A DNA stretch of 64,000 bases, from positions 1,488,001 through 1,552,000 of the forward strand of contig CM082586.2 of the NCBI GenBank assembly GCA_040954595.2. Reading direction: 5' to 3'. The notes under the pieces were generated by a model. It saw only the letters and a program-made list of their open reading frames with translations. It had not been told where the DNA came from and searched no databases. Each line of letters begins with the position of its first letter. Position 1 is the first letter of the stretch. Of the stretch, positions 12,158-22,801 are shown in pieces. The DNA comes from Balanoglossus misakiensis. Taxonomy: Eukaryota; Hemichordata. A program made the position numbers and the translations under genes.

Positions 12158-15100
12158 TTTAGAGGCACTGTAGCAAAGCAAGCAGACAGTACATAAATCT
12201 GTCAAATAACCACCTTGCAAGATTTGATCAATTGCCAGTTACATGTAAGCAGGTACCTTCCAATTTGGAGGCGATAAGGACTCTCATTCGAGGTCTCACG
12301 AAAAATTAATGGCCAGATAAAAGCTGATAAAGAAACTGAAATGACAGGTTCTGCGTATCTAGAAAATATAAGAGCAGTGTCTCTCTGCGATTCCTATCTT
12401 CCAAATCAGTGTAGGCCCTGATTACTGTATGATTATCTTCTTTCAGACTCTGTGTAGCACATCCTCCCGGCAGGGAGCAGAAACGACACTGCATGGCAAC
12501 GTCGGGTTGTAATTTGTCCATGCATACAAAACGTGGTGAGCGAAATGAGCTTCGGGGATTGTATCATGCTTTTTTACACTGTAATGTACATTCAGTAGAG
12601 GAGGTTTCCTGTGGTGTGTGTGAGAAGCTAAAACTGGCAAAAAACCCATAATACACTGGACGGCCAGTGCCTTTTGGTTATCGTGGTTGTTGTCAATTGA
12701 GACTGTGCATAGGAAGTGTGATTATCTGAGCGCAATAGATTTTTTTTTCAAGTTACAAATGTATTGTGTGGTGCAGTGTACACAAGTCGTATATGTATGT
12801 ACAGAATCTTAGCGCAAAGGGACCAGATTCGCATATAGTGCAGATACACATATACCATGATTGTTGTGTTCTGACTAAATCACCTGAAAGTAATCCAGCT
12901 GTGCACATAACTGTTGTAAAAATAACTTCAAAATACTAAAATTAATTCCTACTGTGTTATATTATTTCTAACCGCAAGCTGCATGTATCAATGTATTACC
13001 TGCTCATATCAGAGGCAGTATGTGATTATATGCAGAATTTTTATAACACTTTTCACACGACTGACAACATTTTACGAGACCATATGGATATATTAATTTG
13101 AGCTGAGCACATACATGTATTTTGCAAATCAAAAGCAGCATCCTGAATGCATATTGCACTGCCTGTAGTCATAAAAACCTGCGACAACATGCATCAGAAA
13201 CTGATTCATTGGAATAATATTGAATTTATCAAAACAGCAATTAGCCCAGGCGGATGCTGATGATGAAGATCAACTATGATCTATATGGGCTCATTCATCG
13301 TAAACATGAAGAATGTATGTTGAACACAAACAGGCTTCCCTGGTATGCAAAACACACGGGAACCCCTAATATACACACATGCATGTACTCTGAAGTCTTA
13401 CATGTACCAATGGATGAAACCTGTAACCCCCTCCCCAAAACCTTACTCTTATACCGGTCCAGATGGAATTTTTTTACTACCACTACAATTTTCTCCGAAA
13501 TCTTCCTGTGTGTGCATCAGCAGACTACAGGATTCACATATGTAGTTGCTAGGCAACAGTAACTAGGGAACAACTCAGAGAAGGGTGTATGTATGTACAT
13601 GTACATGTATGTGTGTTTGAAATTTATTGTAGTATGTGTATGGCTTCAAAAACGCTGTTAAATTCTTTTTAAAAATGGGATTAATTTCATAATTTGCGCT
13701 AGAAAAAACATAAAAGGCAAAAACAAAGTCAGTTTCACAATGTATCATTTCTAAAATACAGAGACACATTTCCTGACAAGTGTAACACACAAAGAACCCA
13801 TTTGTGATCAACAGCGGATATCACGTTTGTGGAAAAACAAATACATCACATTTTATTGAAAAACAAACCGTTTGGGGAAAAACATCCCCTTTAGCAACAG
13901 ATCGCTCATTAAGACCCCTTGCTGAAGATCGCGTGAGTGTCATAATGTAGAAATATTTTTATGCAACTTTTTATACCCACATCATATCAGCTGTTGTACT
14001 ACCTGAATATATTTCGTAACTGCTTTGTCACGTTTGTGTGTCTGTGTGGTTTTGAGTACATGTACGTGTAGATTTCCACAAGTAAACAAACCACATCTAC
14101 CCATTGGGTATTTTCCTAAACCGTAAACCATGAAGAGACGATCTAAGGAAATCACAATCAAACTCTTGACACCAGAGTCTGTGATTTGGATTTTTACCTC
14201 TTCACGTATGAAGGGTACGATCCGTCGAATACACAGTATATATACTTGGAAACTCGATCAAGAAATAGACATGGTCTTATGCAGGCAAGCTTCTTCGATC
14301 GAGAGTTCGACATTCGACAGCAAACATCGCGATCGCACGTAGTCACACACGAAACTGACACAGAGAAAGAGCATATCCTCAAGAAAGGGCCCAGAGTTGC
14401 CTACGATCGTCATACACGGACAACAACCGCTAATATGACAAGTACGAGAAGATCTTGATATCTTATTCAATGTACTTACCTGCACAGTGACTACGTACTA
14501 TGGCCTGCCAAACACACTGGCACCCGACGGACAGGAAACTCAAGCAGTAACGTCCGATCTATCAGTTTCTTGGTTACCTATACTATCAATCAGAAAATAA
14601 ACTACACAAATTAGCTGACATTTATGGCGATCGTCTCTTGTTTCTGCCCGTAAACGCCGATTACGTCTCGGTAAGTGACCGTAAAGTCTAAACAGAACCT
14701 GTTTCCGTTCTTTCAAAGTGACGTCATAACTATTGCTCCCAGAATGCCATCGCGACCAAACTATTGAGACTTCCGGTAAAATAACAGGGGTGGACAGCAT
14801 ATGCAGTTGCTTTGCTGTAGCAGCTCCGTTCGCTTCACATTGTTTAATACAACGATATCCAGACTTTCTCACCTGTAAATATCACCGATTAATAAAATAA
14901 AGAACCAACTATAACTAAGCTGATTTAGATAAAACTGATAAATAACTAGGTTGGACATCAAATATTAAACCAAAATCAATCAATCAATCGAGTTATCTAT
15001 TTGACTATCAGTATCATCATCACCTTCTTCAATCTTTCTGTCTGTCTAGTCTGACTGTAATTCCCCCGTATTTTGGGTCTTAAATGCAAAACGTCTGCCA

Positions 15101-15688
15101 GAAAGAAGTCGAAAGCTTGAGAAATTGTTGATCCCTCGTGAGCGTCGTCGAGGAAACGTGTACATGTAGTTTGTGCTTAATTTCTGTAAAAAGTTAAAGG
15201 TCGCATTCTATTCAGAGTGATGACGATATCAGACATCGAATCGTCGTCATAATCAGCCTACTTTGCAATTGAAGAAACCTGGAGCTCGGGTATGTAAGAC
15301 CAAAAGTGGGGGAACTCAAAAACAAGAGTGAACGTGACGCACACTAGTTGTGATCAACGATCAACCCAGCACGTAATTTGAAGTTTTCAGCGCGACGCCT
15401 ACGGTGATACACTTACGATTTCTAAACCAGCTTGGTTACGAGTGAGTAAGAACGCAGGTGTTGTCAGACGCCCACTCGAACGCAAGACTGAATTTTCTTT
15501 CAATTTATTATGCGCAATATCGACATCAGTTTTTCACCGTTCAGTCACTGGTGGCGCACAACACAAGGAATGTAAGAGATGACTAGCTAATAGGTGATGG
15601 TTTATAGCACTAGGAGACAATAGTACCCCCCCCCCAACAGAAAGAATACCATTTAAGTCAAATCAAACGACTGTGGTTAGTTTAGAGG
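12158..15688. other. 5' region of the RNF19-like gene and intergenic DNA
   Basis: I see no supported coding exon here. On the minus strand there is an acceptor just before the RNF19 start (exon border 12167) and a strong donor with exon border 14480. A non-coding first exon around 14480-14900 is therefore likely, with the RNF19 promoter near 14.6-15.4 kb. A second donor-like minus site (ACAG|GTGAGA) is at about 14873. A poly-C tract begins at about 15627. Confidence 0.45.
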
Positions 15689-15694
15689 TTTATT
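15689..15694 (-). terminator. Polyadenylation signal of the serine protease gene
   Basis: AATAAA on the minus strand, about 115 bp beyond the protease stop codon at 15806-15808. Spacing is typical for a short 3' UTR. Confidence 0.55.
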
Positions 15695-15805
15695 ACCCGC
15701 TTTGTACCGTGTGAGCACACAAAACAGGCAACTCTGGGTAAAGATAAAACAATACATCCTCATTTTGGCTAGTAAAAATAGTCTCGGAATATACATTGTA
15801 AATCA

Positions 15806-17565
15806 TCAAAGACCGAAGTCAGTCCATTGTCGCAAAAGGTCGTAAAACTCGTTAACTTTGGCGTATATTCCCGGAAGGCGAGGCAGTGCGCAGCCGTATC
15901 CCCAACTGATGACGCCGTAAAGGTACCATTTAGAGTCTTCGAGCTGGCATATGAGTGGACCACCACTATCGCCCTGTGAAAAAAAGCAAAGGCAGTGTGA
16001 GCATAGGGGAGTGTGGTTTAACCGCCACAAATAAACAAAAGAAAAAGAAAAACCTCCCAAATTAGGTGTTTAATAACGTAGTCATGCAGTCAACTCAATT
16101 TAGTTGTTTAAATTGTTCGGTCCAGTATATATTGTTACCCATAATACCTTGCAAGAATCGATGCCCCCAACTTCGTATCCAGCGCAAAACATCCTCTCTG
16201 TCAACGGGTTACCTAAACCACTGATGTAATCTTCGCAGTCTTCTCGTGAGATTAAAGGAACCTGGACTTCCATTAGATCCGGGGGATAATCTCCTGTCAA
16301 TATAGCAAGAACGTTTGAAATTATCTCCGCCAACTTCGACTGTCGAGTCGGACACAAATCTCACACCTGTTCCGACATGGAAGCAGGAAAAGCACGTGCA
16401 CTCGCGTATTGACGTTTTCGTTGTAACAACTGGCCTGTAAAAGTACATAATACGCACTGTGTGGGAATTTCCATGTTGCTCTGATACCAAGCGAAGCACG
16501 TTGCAATATATTGAGTGAAGGACGTAAAGGAAGCTAAGAAAATGCACACCCTTAAAAGTGACCGCTCACCATTTGAACGTGTTTTGCCCCAACCTGCAAT
16601 CCAGCACAATGTACCTTCCCGAAGAGTTAGATCGCTAGGTGGCAAACAGGCTGGGAAGAGATTTTGACTGTACGTCACACTCTCTTGTAATTTCAGGACA
16701 GCGAAGTCGTGGTCGTGTCCATCGCTGTCATAGGACGGATCGACAAAAGCTTGATCGATAGGCACCGACGTCTCGGGCGGTGAGGGCGCTGATGTGTTGA
16801 TAGTGTTGGTACCGAATACTACAGCGAGTTCATCAACACTGAATGAGAATAAGAATGTTAAAATTGCAGAATATCATTGTCAGTAATACAGTACATGTAT
16901 CAGTATCCGTGTTATGTTAATCCCATTCCGATCCAACCCCAGCACAGGAGTGTCGATTCTATGTAATTTTTCCTTTCACTCTCATTATTTGATGAGATGT
17001 TCACGTGTGTTTTAATTTGACGTCACCCTATTGGACAGTTACCTTTCATCGTTCAGGCAATGAGCAGCCGTGATTACAAAGCGCTCGTCGATGAGCGTGG
17101 CACCGCAAATGTGACCGTCGTTGTTTTGCAGGGAGCCAATCCAGGGCCATGTAGCATCAGTCGCTGGGGAACCACCGATTATTCTCCCCTGGGGCACGGG
17201 CGCCAACGTTGGTCGATATCCGCATTCTAGGTAAAGACAAAAATAATAACGGAGCATTGACAACAAGAAAATCACGACAAGAAGATCAACAAGAAAATCA
17301 ATAATTGGCCATAGACCTCACCTTGAAATATAGGCGAAGTAGCTGCAATCGAAATTGTCGAGGATCCTTCTGCAAAACCTTCCGACCTTGACGAAAGTGT
17401 TCCTGCCGAGGTCGTCACAGGAACGTTAGTTGCCAACGTTTGTTCACCTGCTACTGTTATCGGCTCAGTATCTGAACTCTGTGATGATGAGGGTGACGTT
17501 GGGGTTGATATAAACGTAGTGCTGGGCGAAGAAGAATGCATTGAAGAGTGCCTGTTGCCTAAAAG

Positions 17566-17629
<64 letters not shown>

Positions 17630-17961
17630 TATCATCATCATCTGAAATCTTGATAGAACACAATATAGCCATTCCTACAGAACAAAACAAGAATTTTACC
17701 CGAAGCAAAAACCGCAGTAACGAAAATAGCCACCATAATGAGCACTGCTATGACCACCAAACCCACAATATTGATGTATCTTGTCCGTCTGTGTTTGAAT
17801 CCAGGCACTGCGTCCTGGTGGGAGGGTTGGGTGTATGGGGGGTAGATATGCACATTTGGATATTGTACATCCTGGCTTCTTGAATTGTCTCCTTCGTAGC
17901 GACCTTCCTCTTGATCAACTCCTTGAGTGTCAAACGTTCTGTTGTCGAATTGTTGAAGCAT
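15806..17961 (-). CDS. Type II transmembrane trypsin-like serine protease
   Basis: Six exons: 17961-17700, 17558-17322, 17226-17043, 16838-16570, 16293-16148 and 15973-15806 (TGA). The sum is 1266 nt, 421 residues. The cytoplasmic N-terminus ends in HRRTR before one membrane segment (about 62-85). A Ser/Thr-rich, probably O-glycosylated stalk (about 88-165) follows, with no SEA, LDLa, CUB or SRCR domain. The S1 domain starts at the activation site GR181|IIGG. Its triad is His222 (ITAAHC), Asp272 (HDFAV) and Ser369 (GDSGGP). Asp363 in GIDSCKGDSGGP fills the S1-pocket position, predicting cleavage after Arg/Lys. Cys168 in the propeptide and the cysteine in PACLPP are placed to keep stalk and protease linked after activation. 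The ATG lies 2 bp after an acceptor (CTGCAG|AAATG), so a 5' UTR exon is likely. An upstream coding exon is not excluded. Confidence 0.92.
17568..17641. repeat. (ATC)n microsatellite
   Basis: A nearly uninterrupted ATC/TCA run of about 24 units in the first intron of the serine protease gene. Confidence 0.95.
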
Positions 17962-17963
17962 TT

Positions 17964-18883
17964 CTGCAGTCTATCACTAGAAGTAGAAGTAAGAAAAAGT
18001 CTTGAAGATATTTGAATATACCCCCCCCCCCACGGAGCAGCAAATATAGAGAACATGCCCCCGAGGAACTCGACCTTATACATGGACTATGGTCGTATGT
18101 ATACAGTTCCTGTGCCAATTAGAGAGTATTGAAAACTAATACAAGTAGAAACCAGACAAAGACAGTCTACGAATATGAAATGTTGGACTCATACAGCGGT
18201 CTGACCTTTCGTTCTAACTCGTCATTGTGGTCAGTATATACCAACTAGCAGTTCCCTACATGACTGCTGAATATCTTGCGGTTAAAATTGCCATGTAGAA
18301 GTGCACAAACCTGCATAAGGTGGCGCATGCATCCCCTTCACAGTACACACGTTTTGGCACACTATAGACCCGTTCTCATTGGTCATGTATAAACGCGCTT
18401 TTGTGTCGCCATTTTATGTGCGGCCTTCAGTTCGCCAGCAAAAACTCTCTCTGGTTACACACATCCGCCTTCTCCACCTTTTTGATGAGGTCACTCCATT
18501 CACAAGCGTTAAAGAAAAGAAAATGGTGTCACGGACTCACGAATTCACCGAAATGTTTGCACAGAGGGCGTGGTTGCAATCGAACGTGATCACCACAGTT
18601 TCGTGGTTGTTGGGTTGGTTTATTTGAACCATCTGAATCTCTATAGCGAGTGATTTGGCGGAGGGTTTTGAATCACGCCGACACGCGGCAATTATTTAAA
18701 ATTCTGTCGCGTTTCTGTAATGGGTCACGAGCATAATACGGTATACACTGGAAGAAAGTGGTTAAGGGGAGAACCAATTGATTCCTGGGGGGTGGGGGTG
18801 GAGGGTATGTTAGCATTTTTGTCTTCAGTGAGGGTACTAAGAATATACAAGTACTGACACAGCATATGATATTTTTAAATGCA
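17964..18883. other. Intergenic DNA
   Basis: No supported exon on either strand. It holds a poly-C run near 18020 and a G-rich stretch near 18788-18805. A 5' UTR exon of the protease gene probably lies here, but I could not place it. Confidence 0.4.
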
Positions 18884-18889
18884 TTTATT
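18884..18889 (-). terminator. Polyadenylation signal of secreted peptide gene 1
   Basis: AATAAA on the minus strand, about 210 bp past the stop codon of peptide gene 1. It is the first such signal downstream in the gene's orientation. Confidence 0.5.
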
Positions 18890-19095
18890 TATCATTTAGA
18901 CAAGCATGAATTCAGCAACATTCAGCAATATGATAGAATCCAAGTCTTTTTCAGAATATTTACATCATGAAATAAGCACACCGTTTCTCATCGCATTTTT
19001 AGGTAGAACTTGTGAAAGGCGACAGTGAGAATTGATTGAAAAAGAGAGAAACATAAATATTGTCACTGAAAACCTTAAAAAATAACTTCCGGTGG

Positions 19096-19500
19096 TTACC
19101 ATGGAGTGTTTTCGCCTTGGTTACTCTCGGTCTTGTCGTATCCACGTTGTTGATATTGGTTCCCCGGTGATCTGCGAAGTGGTGCAGGTCCGTCTACTCG
19201 GTAGTTGTCATTCTCGTTGTTAGGTCCGCCATGTTTCCACCATCTTGGTCGAAAATTCTGTACGTATAAAAAAAAGAAAAATATCATATAACCCTCAGCC
19301 TTATGTTATACGGTTGTCGATATATCTTATGAAAACTATGAGACTATACCAAGCTATACTAAGAGATTGCCAAGGGATTCTTATGAAAGTTATATATTTC
19401 GAGAAAGAGAAAAAATGCTTACTTTCGAAGACAACACCCCGTTGAGTTCCGCGAGAACACAGACGACCATGATCAAAGCCACAAACACCGTCTTTTGCAT
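19096..19500 (-). CDS. NFRP secreted peptide 1 (79 aa, unknown family)
   Basis: Two coding exons: 19500-19423 (26 codons) and 19257-19096 (53 codons plus TAA), joined in phase 0. Exon 1 is almost exactly a signal peptide: basic start MQKTVF, hydrophobic core VALIMVVCVL, cleavage region GVLSS. Exon 2 encodes the mature part, starting NFRPRWWKHGGPN, with a YRVDGPAPLRRSPG centre and a polar tail ending GENTPW. It contains no cysteine, so it is not a disulfide-stabilised peptide. The dibasic RR in LRRSP could be a convertase site. The ATG lies 6 bp after an acceptor (TTGCAG|GGAAAC). A non-coding first exon ends at 19638 (AAG|GTATGT), and a TATA-like TTTATAA occurs at 19730-19724. The second copy at 21424-21008 has the same exon plan. 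I do not recognise the family. A neuropeptide precursor or a cationic, Trp/Pro-containing defence peptide are guesses only. Confidence 0.82.
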
Positions 19501-19723
19501 GTTTCCCTGCAAAAATCAAAGAGCGTGTGTTTTCTACAAACATTCGACATCTAAAACGTCTAAAGGTTCACTTGAACATTTTCAGTAACTGAAACACTGA
19601 ACACGAAAAGCAAAGACCATATCTGGAACAAACATACCTTCAAGAGCGACTGATTCAGGGGAAATCTCGACAAGACCAGAGGTTCCAAGCTGTGTCTGAA
19701 ACAACTATCACTTCCACCGACGG

Positions 19724-19730
19724 TTATAAA
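19724..19730 (-). promoter_or_regulatory. TATA-like box of peptide gene 1
   Basis: TTTATAA on the minus strand, about 90 bp upstream of the first-exon donor at 19638. Downstream of it the sequence contains TGTTTCAGACACAG, shared in modified form with the orphan promoter at 20111-20117. The TTTATAA itself also occurs before peptide gene 2. Confidence 0.6.
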
Positions 19731-19877
19731 CGGTTTTGAAAGCGAAATTATTCCACTTCATTAGTTGTTCTGGTTGAAGCCTCCTAGGATTATTGCTCAA
19801 TTGCTGAAGACTATGCTTATTCGCGTTAAAAAAACTTAATAGAAGAAATGAATTATCCTGTTTTCCGGACTAGATGG

Positions 19878-19891
19878 GTCACCGTAGCAAC
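19878..19891. promoter_or_regulatory. Perfect RFX X-box consensus upstream of peptide gene 1
   Basis: GTCACCGTAGCAAC matches GTNRCC-NN-RGYAAC at every position. It lies about 150 bp upstream of the TATA-like box. RFX factors bind this motif, and in animals X-boxes are typical of ciliated-cell genes. The link to cilia is inference. Confidence 0.5.
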
Positions 19892-20074
19892 CTATGTAAA
19901 GCAAGGACCTCGAACTTACTTGTCGCTAACACGGTAGACCATACCAATAACATATGTTAGGGATTTTTGCTAAAAGTAGCGCGTATGTGATAATTGACTT
20001 GTTTTTCTTCGAATCGAATTCTCTGAACAAGCATAACTCTAAAATGTTTCTTTCCAGAAAAAACAACAACGGCG

Positions 20075-20290
20075 AGCCAGGCTGTTTCTGAAATCACTAT
20101 AGACTGTCGATTATAAACGGTGTGTCGAAACACCATCCCTCTTTTTATAAGCCTCCCCTTTAAAAGTTGTAAATAAAAACTTTATTTATTGGGAAAATTA
20201 GCAACAGAAGAAGTGAGTTGTCCTGATTTCCGAAATTAGAGATGTGTTGTCTTAGCAACCAAAAAGAAATTGCCATCAGTCACGTGTAAT
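20075..20290 (-). promoter_or_regulatory. Orphan duplicate of the peptide-gene promoter
   Basis: On the minus strand this holds TTTATAA (20117-20111) followed by GTGATTTCAGAAACAG, matching the TATA and start-region block of peptide gene 1. Further upstream, AGAAGAAGTGAGTTGTCC and TTAGCAACC (about 20208-20260) match AGAAGAAATGAATTATCC and GTAGCAACC upstream of gene 1 (about 19842-19892), at similar spacing. GTTGTCTTAGCAAC at 20246-20259 is an X-box with one mismatch. No signal-peptide or NFRP exon follows before the next gene, so this looks like the remains of a third tandem copy. Confidence 0.6.
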
Positions 20291-20747
20291 ATGTTAGAAT
20301 TCCTTGTTCATGAAATTGTTTTATGCGCATAATATTTTTTTCCTATCCCCCTCTCGGTGAAAGTTTCGTTCAAGAGAGTTACCCCCCGGGTATTTCCCAT
20401 CCCGGCATCTGATACCGTTTCGATAGTGCCACGTTTAGAGATAGGGCCGGGTGAGTAAGGTGTCCAGGGGGTTACTGCCCTATACTGCCGTACGCAGAAC
20501 TGGAGCAGGAGTCACAACCACATATTCACGCAGTGAATGATGGAAATACCCCCCCCCCCCCTCTCAGAATAAATTGTGTTCGTAGCTAATTTTAATTTTT
20601 CTCTTTTGAATAAGATCTCCGTACGTTTCCCAAGCCTGGAGGCATTTCATTTCGTCGTTGAAGACGGTGATATGTAAAGTTATGATGAACTGTAGCCTAA
20701 TTTACATCCACACACAGATACACAGAGATATAGCAGTAATCTGGACA

Positions 20748-20753
20748 TTTATT
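20748..20753 (-). terminator. Polyadenylation signal of secreted peptide gene 2
   Basis: AATAAA on the minus strand, about 255 bp past the stop codon of peptide gene 2. Confidence 0.45.
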
Positions 20754-21007
20754 GTACATGTTGATAACACCATTCAGTTTTTATACAGTGCAAGAATACA
20801 CAAGTCAAATGCTATAGTATACACACAGTATGCGAGTTGTCATAAATTGATAGTTTGTACACCATACAAAATGAAAATCACCAGAAAAGAATAATTTGAG
20901 TCATAAGTTCCCCTGCATAAGCTTGCAGACAACAACCGAGTGTCTGATTATATTAACTAACAGTAAATCCGCGCCTGTAATGCGTAAGCTGGTCTTCTTT
21001 GCGATCA

Positions 21008-21424
21008 CTACTTGTCATCTTGCATGTCACCTTCGTATCCCTGATGCGTGTCATCCCGTTGACGATTCTCGATTTCCGGAGATCGCCGAAGTGGCATTAT
21101 GTCCTCTCGGTATTCGGCGTTTTTCGGATTCGGGCCGCCTTTCCAGTGTTTGGGTCGAAAATTCTGTGGGCATAAAACATTACTTGTCCGTTATTTTAGC
21201 AACCGTTTGCGATCTGCGCGTTAACCCGAAATATGGCGCAACATTTACAAAGTGGACATCATTTTTGTTGTCTTCGGATCTTAATCAAAAGATCAAAATC
21301 TTAATAAAATAGCTCGAAGGTGATAAGAATTATATACAGTGCTCACATTCGACGCTATCGTTCCCTGAAGTTCCGCCAGAATGCAAAAGACGAGGACCAA
21401 ACCCACGAAAATTCTCTTGTCCAT
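21008..21424 (-). CDS. NFRP secreted peptide 2 (77 aa, paralogue of peptide 1)
   Basis: Exons 21424-21347 (26 codons) and 21163-21008 (51 codons plus TAG) join in phase 0, exactly as in the copy at 19500-19096. Exon 1 encodes a signal peptide (MDKRIF, core VGLVLVFCIL, then AELQGTIAS). Exon 2 begins NFRPKHWKGGPN, then AEYREDIMPLRRSPE, and ends in an acidic tail (YEGDMQDDK). Shared with peptide 1: CxLAEL in the signal, NFRP-[RK]-x-WK, GGPN, YR, PLRRSP, and no cysteine. The tails diverge. The ATG follows an acceptor (exon border 21437), with a 5' UTR exon ending at 21622 and TTTATAA at 21705-21699. Conservation is concentrated in the N-terminal 13 mature residues and around LRRSP, as expected if those parts are functional. 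Confidence 0.82.
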
Positions 21425-21698
21425 GGCGCGTCGATACCTGAAAAAAAACAAAAAGAAAAAATCAGATCATTGCATAAAAACTATGACACTATTCCACGAA
21501 GATGCACAAAATTCCAAGAAATGTTTCCATTAATGCATCAATGTCTGTTTATGGTAGACATATCTGAAGGCTTCCATCTCAACACATAACATTTGGCAAC
21601 GAGAGAACACACAACGTTTACCTTTTGATTCGGTGATGATATTCAGGAGAAACAGCAAGCTACAGGTGCGTTGACTGCTGAAATCACCGTCCTTCCAG

Positions 21699-21705
21699 TT
21701 ATAAA
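21699..21705 (-). promoter_or_regulatory. TATA-like box of peptide gene 2
   Basis: TTTATAA on the minus strand, followed by CTGGAAGG and GGTGATTTCAGCAG, similar to the blocks after the other two TATA copies at 19724 and 20111. A degenerate X-box (GTTGTCATGGGAAC) is upstream at 22069-22082. Confidence 0.55.
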
Positions 21706-22440
21706 GGAGTTCATATCTGAATTTTTCACTTCATTTGCTAATCATGATTAGTTCCTTGTCGAAAAAAAATCAAGTCACCGGAGAAAAATAACGCCACTGT
21801 TGTGTGCAAATTCGTCAGAAAAGAAATCAAGTGTAAAGATTTTTGAACTAAACTCTGCGTTTCCTCAGTACCCTATATGTGTCGGAAAAGTAAAGTATCA
21901 CGATGGTGTGAGCCAAAATCGATGGAAAACTTTTTTATTAGCTTTGAATGTCAAGGTTGTTTTGTCAGCCACATGCGAGCAATGCACAAGCGCTCCCTAT
22001 AGTTATATATTTTTGACATTTCTGTGAACAAAACGTGATGTGAAATACGTAGCCATCAATCTCCCTCTGTTGTCATGGGAACAGGTACCACTTAATTACA
22101 ATTATTGAACGGTTCATTTTTTCTCCGTCAATTTGCAGGCATGAGTGAATATCCCAGTGTCATAGTCCGTATCCGCGGAGTTACAATGTGAGAATTAATA
22201 TGATGTACGAGTAAACTTATAGGCCTACACGCAGTAATGAAAGTCTCAGGAGTTTGATGTTTCAACATGATGATACAAACATCACAGTGCCCCATCAATC
22301 AACAGCGCGGGGGGTCTTATCACATTTCGATGCGAGTTAATCAGCTTGAATTGCAAATGAACACTGGTGGAAATAAACCCAGCAAAAATCACTCAGACAG
22401 AAAAGATACATCTGTCACTTCAACCCACTTGAAACAGGCC

Positions 22441-22515
22441 AATCTACGCATCTATAGTCCTACTCTTGAAGTCTTCTCTGACAATCTTGAGAAGCTACGT
22501 GCACTCATCGAAAAG
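22441..22515 (+). pseudogene. Relic of exon 4 of the GDAP1-like gene
   Basis: The segment aligns without gaps to 25219-25293 in exon 4 of the downstream GDAP1-like gene, with about four in five bases identical by eye, including ACAATCTTGAG and CACTCATCGA. It translates NLRIYSPTLEVFSDNLEKL against NLPIYNPTLQAFKDNLEQL in the gene. The similarity starts abruptly inside the exon and no matching neighbouring exons are seen. It is therefore a fragment, either of a decayed tandem copy or of a local duplication. Confidence 0.7.
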
Positions 22516-22770
22516 CTAAAAGGCCCACGTTTCTTGACGTGGGTATTTCTATAAAAGTAAACGAAGGACCTTTTGTGGAACTGTTTATTGAAGAATAAAA
22601 GGGAAGCAAACGGTCATCTGTGCATAACACATGCCCATTTAAAGGTAGTCTCAAATGTCTAAAATGTATATACATGTACAAGGGAACCAAATTCCAATCG
22701 AAGCTTATATTCGGTAAGCGTGGTCATGCGCATGCCCAGTTAAATGTGCCATCGGGACCTCAAAGCCAAA

Positions 22771-22801
22771 CCATAGACAGTAGACAGTCTACTGTCTATG
22801 G
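22771..22801. repeat. Perfect 15-bp inverted repeat with a 1-bp centre
   Basis: Left arm CCATAGACAGTAGAC (22771-22785), one A, right arm GTCTACTGTCTATGG (22787-22801). The arms are exact reverse complements. Nothing else here looks like a transposon. Confidence 0.95.

Noticed and set aside
14160-14458. Open frame reading LDFYLFTYEGYDPSN, vaguely like the start of a lipase domain
   Set aside because: Only one short block resembles lipases, there are no matching neighbouring exons and the rest of the frame is unlike the family. It is probably chance, in the 5' region of RNF19.
21320-21589. Plus-strand open frame of 89 codons
   Set aside because: It overlaps the signal-peptide exon of peptide gene 2 on the other strand and has no coding features of its own.
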